Of a stretch of 64,000 nt of DNA, positions 37,701 to 50,281 are shown piece after piece. Positions within the stretch are counted from its first letter, which is position 1. Each line of letters opens with the position of its first letter. Below the pieces are notes generated by a model, which was not told the origin of the DNA, did no database searches, and saw only the letters and a list, made by a program, of their open reading frames with translations. A program made the position numbers and the translations under genes. Source of the DNA: Moringa oleifera (Eukaryota; Streptophyta; Magnoliopsida; Brassicales; Moringaceae); contig JAJFZO010000658.1 of assembly GCA_021397835.1 (NCBI GenBank), positions 317,501 to 381,500 of the forward strand. The letters are read 5' to 3'.

Positions 37701-40624
37701 AAATTAAAATTTTATATGTTAATTAATAAAATAATTCATAGTTAATAAAAAATTCAGGGTATCTGAAAATGATGCAGGAAGTACAAGCGGAAGATATAAT
37801 ATAATAAAATTGCAAGAAAGATGATGAAGGAGTGAGGAGAATCTGGTTCTGTTTGTAGAACAAGAATAAACAGAATACCATGAACTGAGTCGACATTATT
37901 AAGGCTAGAATCTTGGGTGGGCGTGTGTTGTTCCAGAGAATGATTTGTTGCTTAAGCACCAGGCAATCACACATGATTTTCTTCTTTTCTTTTCTTTTTT
38001 TTTTTAATTTTTCAAATTTTCTCTTGCAACTAAGCTGGTTGGGCATCAATTATATAATTTTTTTTAATAATGAATTTCTTTCTCACACTGTATTATTTCA
38101 AAAATTAATTATTCTGACATTTAAAAGCTGCGTCTGTCCGTTGAATGGATTTACAACTCATGCCCACCCATCACACAAATGGGAGCTCCTTTTTCTCCAA
38201 TAAAAATTAAAGAAAATAATTACATTTTGTTTTTCCTATACTTGTTTGCATGTAATACATATATGATCATGCCATACGTGTCAGTCATGTGCGTGAGTGA
38301 ATGAATGAAAGGCGCACACACGTGCCAAAAGCTTCAAAGGCCAAATATTCCCGTTTGCAAGCTGTTTTCATCTATAATGTTGTTAATTTTTAAAACTTTG
38401 CTTAATCAGAAGGTCAATTTGATCATCCATGACGCTGCTGCTTACGGTTTTTTTTTTTAATTTTTTAAATACACGTATGGACGATGAATTGGCACCATAA
38501 GAAACTTGAAGTTGCTTTGCTTCCCAAGTAGGAAGATGAAGCTAAGTGCACGTGTCCCTTTGTTGTGTAAATAAGTCACCACCATCAAATTTTAAAAACA
38601 AAGAAAAGAACAGAAGAAAAAGTATAGCTAAAGCAGACGCAGAATTAGCTGGAACATTGCATTATTAATGTCTTCTTGTCTCTCCCTTGGGTGATTTCAG
38701 CTACCTTGTTATTCATGACAGTCTCACTTTTCCTGCCCAAGTTAATTTTGGGTACACTGAATATCCAAACACCTACAAATCTTAACCGTAGGATCGGCAT
38801 AATTCGACAACTACGACCTTGTGCATGCCTAATGTCAAAATTAATTGGGGAGCATCATGATTAATCCCACTTTAGCTAACTTAATTGTTTGATGATTAGG
38901 GAACACGGGTGACTTTAACCTTTTGACTTATTAGGCTTGTTTGTATGGTTCTAATGGGGACATAACCAACCCGATTCAGGTAAATTACTAGTAATCTCAC
39001 CTCAATCGACCCACTTGGGATGAATCATTGTGCCGCCCTAACAACATACAATGATGAACCGGCTCGAAATATTTAATTAAGGAGTAATCAAGAGTCATTA
39101 TACCAATTTTTGATTGATCTCGGTACACATTGTATGAATTTAATTATTAGGATGATGCCACGTAACATGGGTGGTGGTGTACCATTGAAGATGATTTCCC
39201 TTTGGCCATAACAGTCTTGACCTGACCGTGGGCCGTCTCTGGAACGCAAGGTAACGTGGACGAGCATGTAGTCATTTCTGCTGTAAAGGTTGATTTTTCA
39301 GATAATAAAAAACAAATAAATAATGAAAAGACGAATTTGGTCACTCTGATTTGCAGACCACAAATTTTTTTCCGAGGAGAATAAGAACAACAGAGGAGTC
39401 TTCGACAACTTGCTGGTTATGTGACCTTTGCGGTCGGCCAACTCCAATCCCTCCGTTCAATTATCTCAACGATCCAACGGTTGTTGGTTTTCATTTTTAT
39501 TACCAAAAAAAAAAAGGGGAATTAAAATAAGTAGATGAGTTGATTTTTTAAATGAAGGGAAGTTAAATCTGAATATATTTTAATGAAGCATTCACACATG
39601 GTTTGAGACATTCTAATAATAGTAATTAATTAATTAATTAACTAATTAATTTAGAAAGGTAATTACAAATGGAGGCACCAACTGTAAGCACTGTAGAAAT
39701 ACAAACATAATTTTTGTGTAGAGAAAGAGAAAGAGGAAGAGCACTAAAACAAGAACACAACCTACTCTCCATATCTTGTTTCTCGTTTCTCGGGCCATCT
39801 CTTCACCAATATCAAGGAAATCAATCCATTTTCCCGGTTTTACCCTCCTTTTTTTTGTTTAATTTTTATTTTGTACTACCGCTTTTTTTTTATTATTATT
39901 ATTATTATTTTTGTTTCCCTTTTCTATATCCATTTTGCAATACAGTGTCCCTCTTCGCTTCCTGGGGACAGCGAGTCCAAAAAGCTCCACAATTTTTAAT
40001 GGAGGCTTCGATCTATTTGCCTTCCAGTTCCAGAGAAATCTCACAAAAACAAACCCATGTAAGCGAAATTTTATATTCCTTTTTGGAATCCACCTATTTG
40101 CTCTATTTTAATCACTATATATATATATCTATACATTTTCCTTCGATTCATTTCTTAAAATATGATAATAAGATCTTCAATTTCCATTCGATGGGTTTTC
40201 ATTTCTGTGTACTGAGAGCTGTTTCGGACCCTTCATTTGTTGCAGAAATCTGGGTTCGTATCATGTTTTACTTTCTTAATATCTAAAACTTGTGTTTTAG
40301 TTTTAGTTTTCGTTTTTTATATTAAATTATGAATTTTTATTCAACGGAAAGACCAGGTTCAATGGGTGTGGATAGGGATCCATGTTGGATCTCTTGGTTT
40401 TAGTTTAATTGTTATTATTTTCCTTGTTGATTTATTAAGTGCTTCTATTGTGCTGATCTTGGATTTCGTGTTTTATCTTTGTTTTTTTTCTTTTTTTTTT
40501 TTTTCGTTTTTATATCAGTTCTTTGGGTAGCTTGTCTGGAGGGAATTTAGAATCTAGCACATTGCCCAGTGCTTAAAAAGTTGCTCTTCTGGAGGTGGTT
40601 TTCATGGGTTGAACTCAAAGAATA
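34787..40624. other. Long region without a recognised gene
   Basis: The first few hundred bases hold the 3' UTR of the ATXR6-type gene. From about 35100 to 39600 there are short ORFs on both strands but none with a recognisable domain or splice pattern; the composition alternates between ordinary and AT-rich. A TTAA-rich run is at about 39623-39653. From about 39720 the sequence looks like the 5' leader of the WD40 gene, with a likely leader exon ending at the donor AT|GTAAGC near 40059 and an unspliced or second leader exon before 40625. I see no RNA gene or transposon. Confidence 0.5.
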
Positions 40625-43600
40625 ATGGGTAGCTTAAGGGAAGACGAAGACTTTCGATTTTTCGATGCCCATGGAGACGCAATGCCAATGCCTGTTGTAA
40701 ATTCTGAAAGCATCCGGACAACTGATGCCAAGTCTAATCTTAACAATTTCGTTGCTGGCAGTCTTCCATATGATGTATGGATTGGTAGCCCAGGAAGTCT
40801 TAAGGAGCGGAGAAGTAAGTTCTTGAATTGGATGGGAGCGGGTTTAAATGGAATTGTACAGGAGAATTTGGTAGATGTATGTAGTTTGGAAGGGGATGTT
40901 GATAGAATTAGTGAGGGTAGTAAGGCTGTGTTGAGAAGCTCAGGGTTTGAAGATGAATTTTGTTCCTGTCGGTCCTCAATGTCATGTTGGTCTAATGACA
41001 ATCCAGAGTTGTCCAGGGAGGTCAGTTTGTTGGCCAATTTTGTCTGCAGAGAAGGGAATTTGGACGGGGGAAGGGCAGGTGATGTAGATAAATTAGGGGA
41101 GGATGGAAATCTAAATGAATGTGCTGGAGTGGGCTCAGAGCAGTCATTAACAGGTGTAGAGTCTGATGATGCTTCTATGTCATCTCCCTCTTTTCAGCGT
41201 GTTATGGAGAAGGAAGTTGAGGAGCAGAGTAAGTTAGTAGGAATAGCCAAGAGGGTTAAGAAGGGGTGGTTGGATAGGTTACGCTCAATATCATGCCTGG
41301 TGCATGGGCCAGGTGAAGCTGATAAATTAAGACCTGACAATGTTGATGCAGTTTTGGGGCTGGGGATCCAGAGAGTCAAAGTTAGGCAGTATCGGAAGCA
41401 GTCGAAGGAACTTTCAGCTCTTTATAAGGCTCAAGATATCTCTGCTCATGAGGGTTCAATCTTGACAATGAAGTTCAGTCCTGATGGACAGTACCTTGCC
41501 AGTGCTGGTGAAGATGGGATTGTACGATTGTGGCAAGTGGTGGAGGATGACAGATCTGATGAGCATGACATTCCAGAAATAGATCCATCCTGCTTATACT
41601 TCACTTTGAATCATCTTTCTGAGTTGAAACCTCTTTTTGTGGATAAAGAGAACGCAGGGAAATTGACGAATCTGAGGAAAACATCAGATTCAGCTTGTGT
41701 TATTCTTCCTCCCAAAATATTCCGGATATTGGAGAAACCATTGCATGAACTCCATGGGCACAGCAGTGAGATCTTAGATCTTTCCTGGTCAAAGAATAAT
41801 GTAAGTGATTTATTTTGAAAAATTTGGCACTCTTTAAGCAGCAAGGAAAAATATACAGTTTAATATGTTCTATAGCAAGTAAATTAAGATTGTCATTTCA
41901 TACTTTCTTGCTGCAGTACTTGCTCTCAGCTTCTGCTGATAAGACTGTTCGGCTATGGCGAGTAGGATGTGATCATTGCCTTCGAGTCTATACCCATAGT
42001 AATTATGGTATTCTTCTTCCTTTTTGTGTTCTTTCTTAATATTTACTTATTCATTATTTTAGTTGAGGTGTCAGTCATGGTTGATTGTAAACTGGTACAT
42101 GATTTTATCTCATTTCTTTGAAATATTTATCTAAACAAACCTTTCTTTTTGTTATTTTGTGATGCAGTAACTTGTGTTCAGTTTAACCCCGTAAATGATA
42201 ATTACTTCATTAGTGGTTCAATAGATGGAAAAGTTCGCATTTGGGAAATTGCTGGTTGCCAAGTTGTTGATTGGACAGACATAAGAGATATTGTAACTGC
42301 AGTATGTTATCGTCCGGATGGCCAGGTTTGAGATTTTTTTTTTTTAATACTCTGTATCATGTAGAAATGGGAATGCATATTTACATGGTATTGACTGGTT
42401 CGATAAACATCATTCTGTTATCTCAGGGAGGAATTGTTGGCTCATTGACTGGCAATTGTCGCTTTTACAGCATGTCAGGTACGATACTTTGTTCAGATAA
42501 TTACGGGAACTAGTTTAAGATAATACGAAAAGAGGAAAAAGAAGGCTTCCTTGGAATGTTCTGTTGTTTAAAAGAGGAATGCAGTTATCTGTTAGTGCAG
42601 CATTGATATTCAATGGCGTGCAAATTTAGGGCGGTTTATGCTGATGATAAATAGAAATTTTGGACGTTACATCTCCATATATGAAACGATGATGGTTAAT
42701 TACCTTTTTTTTTTCCTTTTTTTCCTTACTCTTGAACTTTTCTTGTTTCAGACAATCACTTGCAACTGGATGCTCAGATATGCTTGCATAATAAAAAGAA
42801 GTCATCCTGCAGAAGGATAACTAGGTTCCAGGTAGTTCGTTGTTACCCTTTGTTGTATTATCTTCTGCTTTTTGGTAATTTTATTTCATTTCTGTTTGGT
42901 TTTTTAGAGACAATAGTTCACTCATTAAATGTTACACGTTCCAGTTTTTCCCAAGAGATCCAAGCAAAGTAATGGTCACCTCTGCTGATTCACAAGTCAG
43001 AATTCTTCATGGGCTCAATGTCATTGGCAAATACAAGGGTATATTTTGTTTGTTTCTTTAAATTCCTTTATATTTTATTTTCTTTTTTTCCCCTTATTTT
43101 GGATTAGTGGGTTGCTGACACTAATTAGTCCATCTTTGAATCTTTTATTTTGTCAAACTCACTTGGGAAGTTGTTTAGTTTTTGCTATTTTTTGTTCCTA
43201 TCTCAACTGCAGAGCTTCTCTTTCAAGAGTAATTTAGCTTCGAAAGTTTCTGTCCTTTCTCATTTTAGGCCTTCGTAATGCGGGCAGCCATCTTTCTGCG
43301 GTTTTCACTCCAGATGGTGAGCACATCATCTCAGCCTGCGATGATGCGAGTGTATATATGTGGAGTTGCATTGGTCAGGGAGAAGCTGCTCTTCCCCAAA
43401 TGAAAAATATTAGGTCGTGTGAGCGGTTCTCCACTGATGCATCTGTTGCAATACCGTGGTGTGGCTTCCAGGGTGGAAACTTAGAAAATAGGTCCCCTTT
43501 TGGTATTTTGGGTGAAAATTCAAATGAAACCATGCCATTTTCTTCCCTAGCTGGTTTTCCTCCGGGCCAAGAGTTTTTCTTAGAGTCTTTCCCTAAGGGA

Positions 43601-43801
43601 TCTGCGACTTGGCCCGAGGAAAAGCTCCCTGCATCAAGTCCACTGTCTCCATCTTCAATGCATAAGTCCCAATACAAGTTTCTGAAAGCATCATGCCAGA
43701 GCACATCAAGGTCTCATGTATGGGGTCTGGTTATTGTGACTGCTGGATGGGATGGACGAATTAGATCATTCCACAATTATGGGTTACCAGTGCCTGTCTG
43801 A
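40625..43801 (+). CDS. WD40-repeat protein, WDR44-like
   Basis: Seven exons: 40625-41800, 41917-42007, 42168-42325, 42427-42478, 42752-42831, 42945-43038 and 43269-43801. Junctions are GT-AG, phases agree and the frame is 2184 nt (727 residues). The first 270 residues are acidic and Ser-rich without a known domain. WD repeats begin near residue 272 with [20 protein letters not shown] and [10 protein letters not shown]. More follow: [47 protein letters not shown] with KVRIWEI, a shorter divergent pair, and [16 protein letters not shown] with VYMWSC. A last WD-like blade ([14 protein letters not shown]) closes the protein after a 100-residue loop. Plant relatives are annotated as WD repeat-containing protein 44-like; animal WDR44 binds Rab11, but whether plant members do so is unknown. 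The next gene, TL17-like, follows on the same strand. Confidence 0.92.
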
Positions 43802-45683
43802 AATTTTAGTCCCTTGGCAGGATGTTCGGTAAATCAGAAGTTATTCCTTTGGTGGGGATCTTTTATGGTTAGCAGCCCCGTTGGTTGAAATGTTCCACGC
43901 ACACAGATTTCTGCGCCGACAGGAGAGGTGGAGGACCATGGCAGGTTCAGATTTCAGTGCTTCATTTGCCTGTGCATTGTAGATCTGGTAGCTTCAAGTG
44001 GGGTATTCTCAGATCATGGGGATGTGCTTCAACCAAATTAGGTAGTGACGAGTGGCAGAGCTCTGTGGTTGAGCGTTATCCATCATGGAATCAGCAAGTG
44101 GCCAAGGTTAGCTTATCTGGATACTGAGCTGAATGTCACAGTTTTTTTGATTTGCCACATGAGAAATTCTTGTCTGCCGGCCTAGAAAAAGATGTGCAAG
44201 TCATGTGTCAGAGAGGGCAAATTGAAGATAAATCTTTGTATAACAGAGGTGGTTGTGGGGTCTTTCAGAGCCTTTTTTTCTTTTGTGCTCCAAGATGAGA
44301 TGGGTGAATTGCGGAGCCAGTGGTTGGAGATTATTTGGGAGAAATGGTGGGGAACTGTGGCACTATGATATGTTTCATAGCCTGAATGATTGAATTGTTT
44401 GTCTGCCATTTCAAGGTCTGCCTCATGGTAGGGCTAATCCCGCCTGGGCGTGCTGGTGGTAATGGGTTCCACCGGCTATTGCTGAGCACTTTTCCGGTTG
44501 GAATTGGTCGTGCCATTTGCTGGATGGCTGATCGTTGCTTGGTTCTGGTCATACACAGTTGTTCCTTTTTGTCTTTGCTAACATAATCACAGTCTCTATA
44601 CTAACATCTGATTTAGTTTTTATGTATTATATTTGAGCGCTCTTGTTAATTAAGCCTTCTGGTGAGAGAAGAAAATTTGATAGACTGTCTTTCAAATTGA
44701 GCATACATGTAACTGTTACCTACTTACTGTAAATAGAATCAGAGGGGTTACTTCTTTAGCAGAATTGCCCAGGTGATTGTACAGTGATTATAATGAGAAC
44801 TAAGATGAGTGATGCACAGTTTGTAACCGAGGGCTAACCAGATACCAATTATTCCCAAGTTTTGTGTGAAAGTTGGGGACCTTTTCCTTTTGGCTTTGCA
44901 AATTACTGAGTATTCGTGGGACTGATTGCCCAAGCTCACAACTTCAATCTATGGCAGGCAATGTGTATGAAACTGCAGGACATGAAATCCTGTTGAAGAG
45001 AATCATGCAGTGTACAGAAAAATCAGATCAGGGGTCGTGTGCGAGGGAGGCACAAGAAAAGAAAAAGGCGTTTGCTTTGGGTGGGCTGAAAAGGCGAAGT
45101 GAATCATTATGAGAGTGATAAAGCTAAAGAATGAATATTTAAGGACAAACATGATTGGCTTTGAAGGGACAAAACATGAATGTTAACAGGCTTAGCTGCA
45201 AACCGATTGCAGCACAAGTCAATAAAATATTTTACTTAGGGCAAAACTGAATAAAATATTTTACTTTGGGATCTGATGGTACGACAACTCCACGTCCATG
45301 GGGGCTTTCTTTTGTTGTGCCAAAACTGCCACCCCAACAACGTTGTTTCACAAAAAGACAAAGTGTTTCGATTTGCTGTTGGTTTACTCGGAATCAGACA
45401 GACCAATGTCACCACAAACATTCATGACAATTGCGTCCAGGTAAGTGATGGTGTTGGCAGTGGGAAAAATTGAGCTTAAAGGGCTTTATCCCAGATCAAA
45501 CTGGGAAGAAACAATGGGCCTGTTTGGGCCTAAGTAGACGGAGTCCGTGAAAAGACGAATCCTAGGTGTAATGCCAGATGGAGCTATCCATTGATGAACG
45601 TAAGTCCTGGATGAAGCCATCGATGGATAACTTCCCACTGCTTGAAGCTGATAGATAGAAAGAAAGAGAAAGTGCATTCAGAC
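43802..45683. other. 3' flank of the WD40 gene and upstream region of the lumenal-protein gene
   Basis: Composition remains close to that of transcribed DNA to about 44700, so a long 3' UTR of the WD40 gene is likely. From there to 45683 lies the promoter side of the next gene. Two neighbouring copies of AATAAAATATTTTACTT occur at about 45220-45267. ORFs here have no recognisable similarity. Confidence 0.5.
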
Positions 45684-47815
45684 ATGGCTACCTTTTCAAT
45701 CTCACTATCTCAAAGTAATTTCTCTCTCATGCATTTGTCAACCAAACGCCATTATTTTCAAACTGCAGTACTCCATTCTCCACTCAAAGTTAGTTGCTTT
45801 GGTAAGCCCTTCCTCCATTCTGGTTGATTTTGTTTGTTGAAGTTTGTGATTCATGTTTATTTCTGTGTATCATGGATAAAAACACCCCAATTTGCTTTTC
45901 ATTGCATACCCAATTAAAAATTCTGGTAAGACCCATTAACCTCGAATTTATTGGCTTCCTTGCTTCTGAAATCTTTGGTTTCTCATTTATGCTTGTCTGC
46001 TCAGGAGCAGCTACTGGACATGAGTCTAATTCCAAGGCAAGCCTGTTTCCTTCTAAAGAACTGAAAAGCTTAGCTTGTGGCATCTTCGCCGTTTGGGCTG
46101 TGACGGCTGCCTCTCCTGTAATTGCTGCCAATCAGGTTAAGCACAACGCTTTTGTTTGTCATATTGGAGAATTTTGTCATATTAATTTCATTTTTTTCAG
46201 TCTGCAACTTCTCAGCATTGCTTTTGTCTGCTGCACATGAGAAACATTATCTATGGTGAAGCAAATTGTTTCATATCACAATACTGATCAACTTTACAAT
46301 AGCTTAATTTCACTTAGGCAATTAGATCGACATTTTGGTTTTATCTGCAATCTGTATTTTCTTAAATGTTGGGAGGCTGGGTTAAAACATTACATGGTGT
46401 GGCTTCTATGACAATTTAGAGGAACCAATCATCCTCACCAGTAGATAATTAAAGGATGATTGAAGAAACTATCGTTTTCTACAAATAAGATGCAGCGTTT
46501 TTAAATGAGCACTGTGGAAGAATACTACTCAATCAGATGCAAGCTGTACGTTATGAACTGTTGTGTCTGTGGGTTACATGAGTGTTCCTATTGCTGTAGT
46601 TAATGCAAAATGCAGGTTTTAAAGGGTAAATGATAGTTCTAAATGCTTTTCGGTATTCTTATCCTTGGAGTTTTAGCCTTCTTAGGCACTTTAATAATTT
46701 GAAGATGAAGTATAGTAGCACTTCATGAAAAGGTTCATTTGATGGCAGATTGTTCTTCTCTGGGGAAAAAAGTTCCTATAAGATCTTGATAGGAAATCAG
46801 GACTTGGTGGTCCATTCCGTATATCTCAAGCTTACTCCTTCTCCCAGCTTTCAAGATCAGTTATGAATTCAATAGTGATGGTTGCTACACTGATATGCTT
46901 GTGCACTGACTTTGATATCATTTAAGAGAGCTATAGAAGAAATGAAAAATTGAAATATGTTATCCCTGCAGAGGCTGCCTCCACTTTCAACAGAGCCCAA
47001 CAGATGTGAGCGTGCGTTTGTTGGTAACACAATAGGTCAAGCAAATGGTGTTTATGACAAGCCAATTGATCTCCGATTCTGTGATTACACAAATGATAAA
47101 TCTAATCTGAAAGGGAAGTCTCTTGCAGCAGCCCTGATGTCTGATGCCAAGTTTGATGGTGCAGACATGTCAGAAGTTGTGATGTCAAAGGCTTATGCTG
47201 TTGGAGCAAGCTTCAAAGGTGATCTTCTGTTTCATCCTCAATATGAATCGAAGTGTTTACCCTCACCACGAGGCACAGAATCATAAAAATGCCAACTTCC
47301 CGTTAACTTTAACTTGCCTTGGCTCCTGTAGCCCATCTGGTAAACTCTAAAGCATTTATCTTCTCAGAGTGATAACTCTAAAGGATATCGATTCCTTGTC
47401 CCTTCCACCGCTTTGTTTCCCAACTTCAACCATAAGTAGTTGATTGCAACTAGAGAAACCAAACCCACAGAAAATTTCTGTCATTTAGCCTTGAAGTGCT
47501 TGCTGAGTGGTATAATTTTGGAAATTTTAGGTGTATGAAGTCATATGATATAGGTCTGCAGAGAATAACAGGAGATTACAAAATTTTGCAGGTGTAAACT
47601 TCTCGAATGCCGTGTTAGACCGGGTTAATTTCGGGAAAGCCAATCTCCAGGGAGCAGTGTTCAAGAACACTGTGTTGTCTGGTTCCACTTTTGATGGAGC
47701 TCAACTAGAAGATGCAGATTTTGAAGACACTATTATAGGTTACATTGATCTTCAGAAACTGTGTACAAACAAAAGTATCAGCCCTGAAGGAAGAGCTGAG
47801 TTGGGTTGCCGGTGA
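45684..47815 (+). CDS. Thylakoid lumenal pentapeptide-repeat protein, TL17 type
   Basis: Four exons: 45684-45801, 46005-46135, 46972-47218 and 47592-47815, 720 nt in total (239 residues). The first 40 residues are Ser/His/basic-rich like a chloroplast transit peptide. Exon 2 encodes a hydrophobic thylakoid-transfer segment, SLACGIFAVWAVTAASPVIA, ending in an AxA-like cleavage site; no twin arginine is seen ahead of it. The mature part starts with NRCERAFVGNTIGQANGVYD and contains pentapeptide repeats (A[D/N]LxG pattern), for example AKFDGADMSE, VNFGKANLQGAVFKN and STFDGAQLEDADFED, which should fold as a right-handed quadrilateral helix. The end LCTNKSISPEGRAELGCR has two Cys that could pair. 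The Arabidopsis counterpart, as I recall, is the thylakoid lumenal 17.4-kDa protein (At5g53490, 236 residues). Its lumen function is unclear. Confidence 0.92.
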
Positions 47816-48063
47816 TCATTGTCCATATTCTTGTCTGCTGTTTCATCATTTATTCTAGCCTGCTGTTGCACAATGTTGATTTTGTTTAAGTGACAGCCAA
47901 TAACAGAGTAAATCGAATGAGATGAAACTGAAGATAACAGAGCATAATTCTGCTGTTTTATATGGGCTTTGTGACTTCTAGCTCTGTTTTACGGCTTGAA
48001 GAAATTACCCCAAGAGGAAACTCATAGACGAATTGAATATTTGAAGAAAAACTCACAAGAAAA

Positions 48064-48134
48064 GCGCATCTGGTGTAGTGGTATCATAGTACCCTCCCAC
48101 GGTACTGACCGGGGTTCGATTCCCCGGATGCGCA
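48064..48134 (+). tRNA. tRNA-Gly(CCC)
   Basis: A 71-nt cloverleaf: acceptor strand GCGCATC pairs with GATGCGC, with A as discriminator. The D region reads TGGTGTAGTGGTATCA (A box). The anticodon stem AGTACC/GGTACT encloses the loop CTCCCAC, giving anticodon CCC for glycine. The T arm CCGGGGTTCGATTCCCCGG is perfect (B box). No intron and no encoded CCA. A run of six T about five bases downstream should stop RNA polymerase III. Confidence 0.96.
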
Positions 48135-48141
48135 ACGCCCC

Positions 48142-48147
48142 TTTTTT
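48142..48147 (+). terminator. RNA polymerase III T-run after the tRNA
   Basis: A TTTTTT tract follows the tRNA within about ten bases (CGCCCCTTTTTTGGG), the normal Pol III termination signal. Confidence 0.75.
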
Positions 48148-50149
48148 GGGCCAAATCAAACTGGTCCTATGGGCAGCTTCGTAACTCTGTCTTGGATCAA
48201 ACTGGGCTTCTGAGACTTTTCAACCCAAAAGTCCGAGTCTAATTACAATTCAGTGACAGGTGACCAAGTCCTTAAACTCTGTCATCTTGTAAATGATGTA
48301 AATTTGAATTACCTGCATGAATATAAATTAACTTTTTAATATATGGTAAGATTGCAGTGGCCTGTCACCATCCTGAAGGTCCAGTACCTCTCGTCAGGAT
48401 ATGGCTGTCGCTTATTAATCCAATGCCTGGTATCTTCTGTCGGTGGGCTACTGGCCGGCGTGCCGAAAAGCTGATCTGAAGGGTGGATCTTCTCTGAAAT
48501 AAAAAACAAAACAAACAAAAAGTTAAAGAGAAAAATTTAAAAGGCCTGTAGGCCTCGTTTTAGACCTTTTCGGCACTAATCCACTGCCTGCTGATAGATT
48601 AGGCCCACCAAACCCCAACATTGATCTTCCCTTCATTTTCAGTCCCCTCCTCAATTGCCTGCCTTAGTTTTTCTTTCAAAATTTATGCACTTTTTCAACC
48701 TAATTATCATTTGTGATCCCTTCATTTTCAACCTTAGCATTATTATCCTGAATTATTGGGCATCAGGAATTGCAGTTCTACCGTAACATTATCTGTTAGC
48801 TGCAGCCTACGCGCAGGGTAAGTCCTGTTGTGATTCACTACTGAGGTAGCTTGGTTTAGGTTGTTGGCCCATCAACAGTATCCAGCGGCCATTCCATCCA
48901 CATTCAACACCTATAATTCATTCTTTTGTCTTGTCTCACCTGTAATCTCCAGCCAAGTAGCTTTCGTTAGTGGGTTTCCTCTCAAGTCTCTTCTCACTCG
49001 GGGAAACTGTGAATTTTCATCACTGCCCACGAGAGCTTCATGGAGGCTTTGGCTCCACAACAGAGGACCCAGAGGCAGTTTAGTCTTTGAAGCCTGTACA
49101 TCCCACCTACCAATTGAATTTTCTATCCTGCTTGTTAGGTAGCAGGAGGTTGGTTGCTTGTGTTAGCACTTTCTCTATTTATGAGGAGGGAACCTAGATT
49201 CTTTTCATTATTCCCTAGTAGAGGGAGAGAATGGGGCGGCAGGGAGGATCCTCTTTGTAACGTTTCTTGCTCAAATGAGTATTCCAACGCACAGTTGCAT
49301 CTGCATATGTACACACAGAGCCACATGTTCTTCTGTGTGTTTCTTTTGGTGGGTGCTTCTGTTTGTGAGATGCTCATTTGAGCAAGCAATGTTAAAAGTG
49401 GAAGAAATGGAAAATTTTCTTTCGCATGGCTTTGCTCTTCTTTCTGCTACTCAAAAGGGGGAGCTTTATTTATTCAGTCCCTCCCTCACAGATAAGTTGC
49501 TGCTGCAATATTTTCTTGCTTGTCATACAGATTTATGCTTATATATATCACTGGTTCCCTTACCAGTTGTTTTCCTTCTTCTCCCCTAACATTTGTCACT
49601 TTTGCTAATTAATTAACCCTAAAAAAGAAGAATCCTGGATGTTAACAGGGAACAACTATCAACTTTAGTTAGATCTTTCTGAAGACAATGAAATTCAATT
49701 CAGAGAGAGAAAAGAGAGAGAGAGCTTCTTTAATTTTGACAGTTCGCTTTCGGCAATACCTTCTCTTGCATGGCAAGAAAAGATATTATTCCCGTCTGAG
49801 AATCAAAGGATAAAGCCCTTTAGAAGACTGATTAATCACATCTAATTTAGGGTTGTAGCTCATTTATGAATTTGTCTTTTGGCAGCTCAAAAATAAAGTC
49901 TTTAGAGTACCTAAGTTACTGTAACATACATCAGCAGATCTGAATTGAATTCATGCGAAAGTCCCAAGTTTTCCTTGCTGAGAGGAAGAAGAATAAAAGA
50001 ACAGTCCAAAGGGAACTAAAGCTGAAATTCAAAGGGTCCATCTAAAGCAGGCACAGATCGCTAAAGCTCTCACGCAAACAAACTTCAAACTGTAGCACCC
50101 AACTCCCCCATTGACAAAGCAAAGCATCTTCGAGTCCACTTCTTCAGCC

Positions 50150-50281
50150 ATGGCTGCCTCCCTCACACGCCATTCGCCATTTTCACCATGCCCATTACAG
50201 TCATGGAGAAGGTCTATGCTGCTTTCTTTTCTTCAATGGCCAGAGGAATTCTCCTGTTCCTCCTTGCATCTGAGCAAGTAA
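50150..50281 (+). promoter_or_regulatory. Upstream ORF overlapping the glucanase start
   Basis: An ATG at 50150 in good context (GCCATGG) opens a 43-codon frame ending with TAA at 50279-50281. It is out of frame with the glucanase ATG at 50188 and overlaps the whole first coding exon. If the leader extends this far, scanning ribosomes would meet it first, which would lower translation of the main frame. Whether the transcript start lies upstream of 50150 is unknown. Confidence 0.4.

Larger units (their letters stand above)
47816..50187. other. Region between the lumenal-protein gene and the GH17 gene, containing one tRNA
   Basis: After the 3' UTR of the lumenal-protein gene comes an isolated tRNA-Gly at 48064-48134. 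The rest (48140-50187) has short ORFs in several frames, including 48861-49142, but no recognised domain or consistent splice pattern. The last 200 bases are the leader of the glucanase gene and contain an upstream ATG. Confidence 0.5.

Noticed and set aside
39714..40286. 190-codon plus-strand ORF
   Set aside because: Rich in Phe/Tyr/Ser from T-rich DNA and located in the probable spliced 5' leader of the WD40 gene.
48336..48518. Minus-strand ORF of 60 codons with HWINKRQPYPDERYW
   Set aside because: Looks protein-like in part, but I recognise no family and find no neighbouring exons.
48861..49142. ORF with a transit-peptide-like composition
   Set aside because: It could be a remnant of a plastid protein gene, but no known domain follows and I cannot extend it by splicing.
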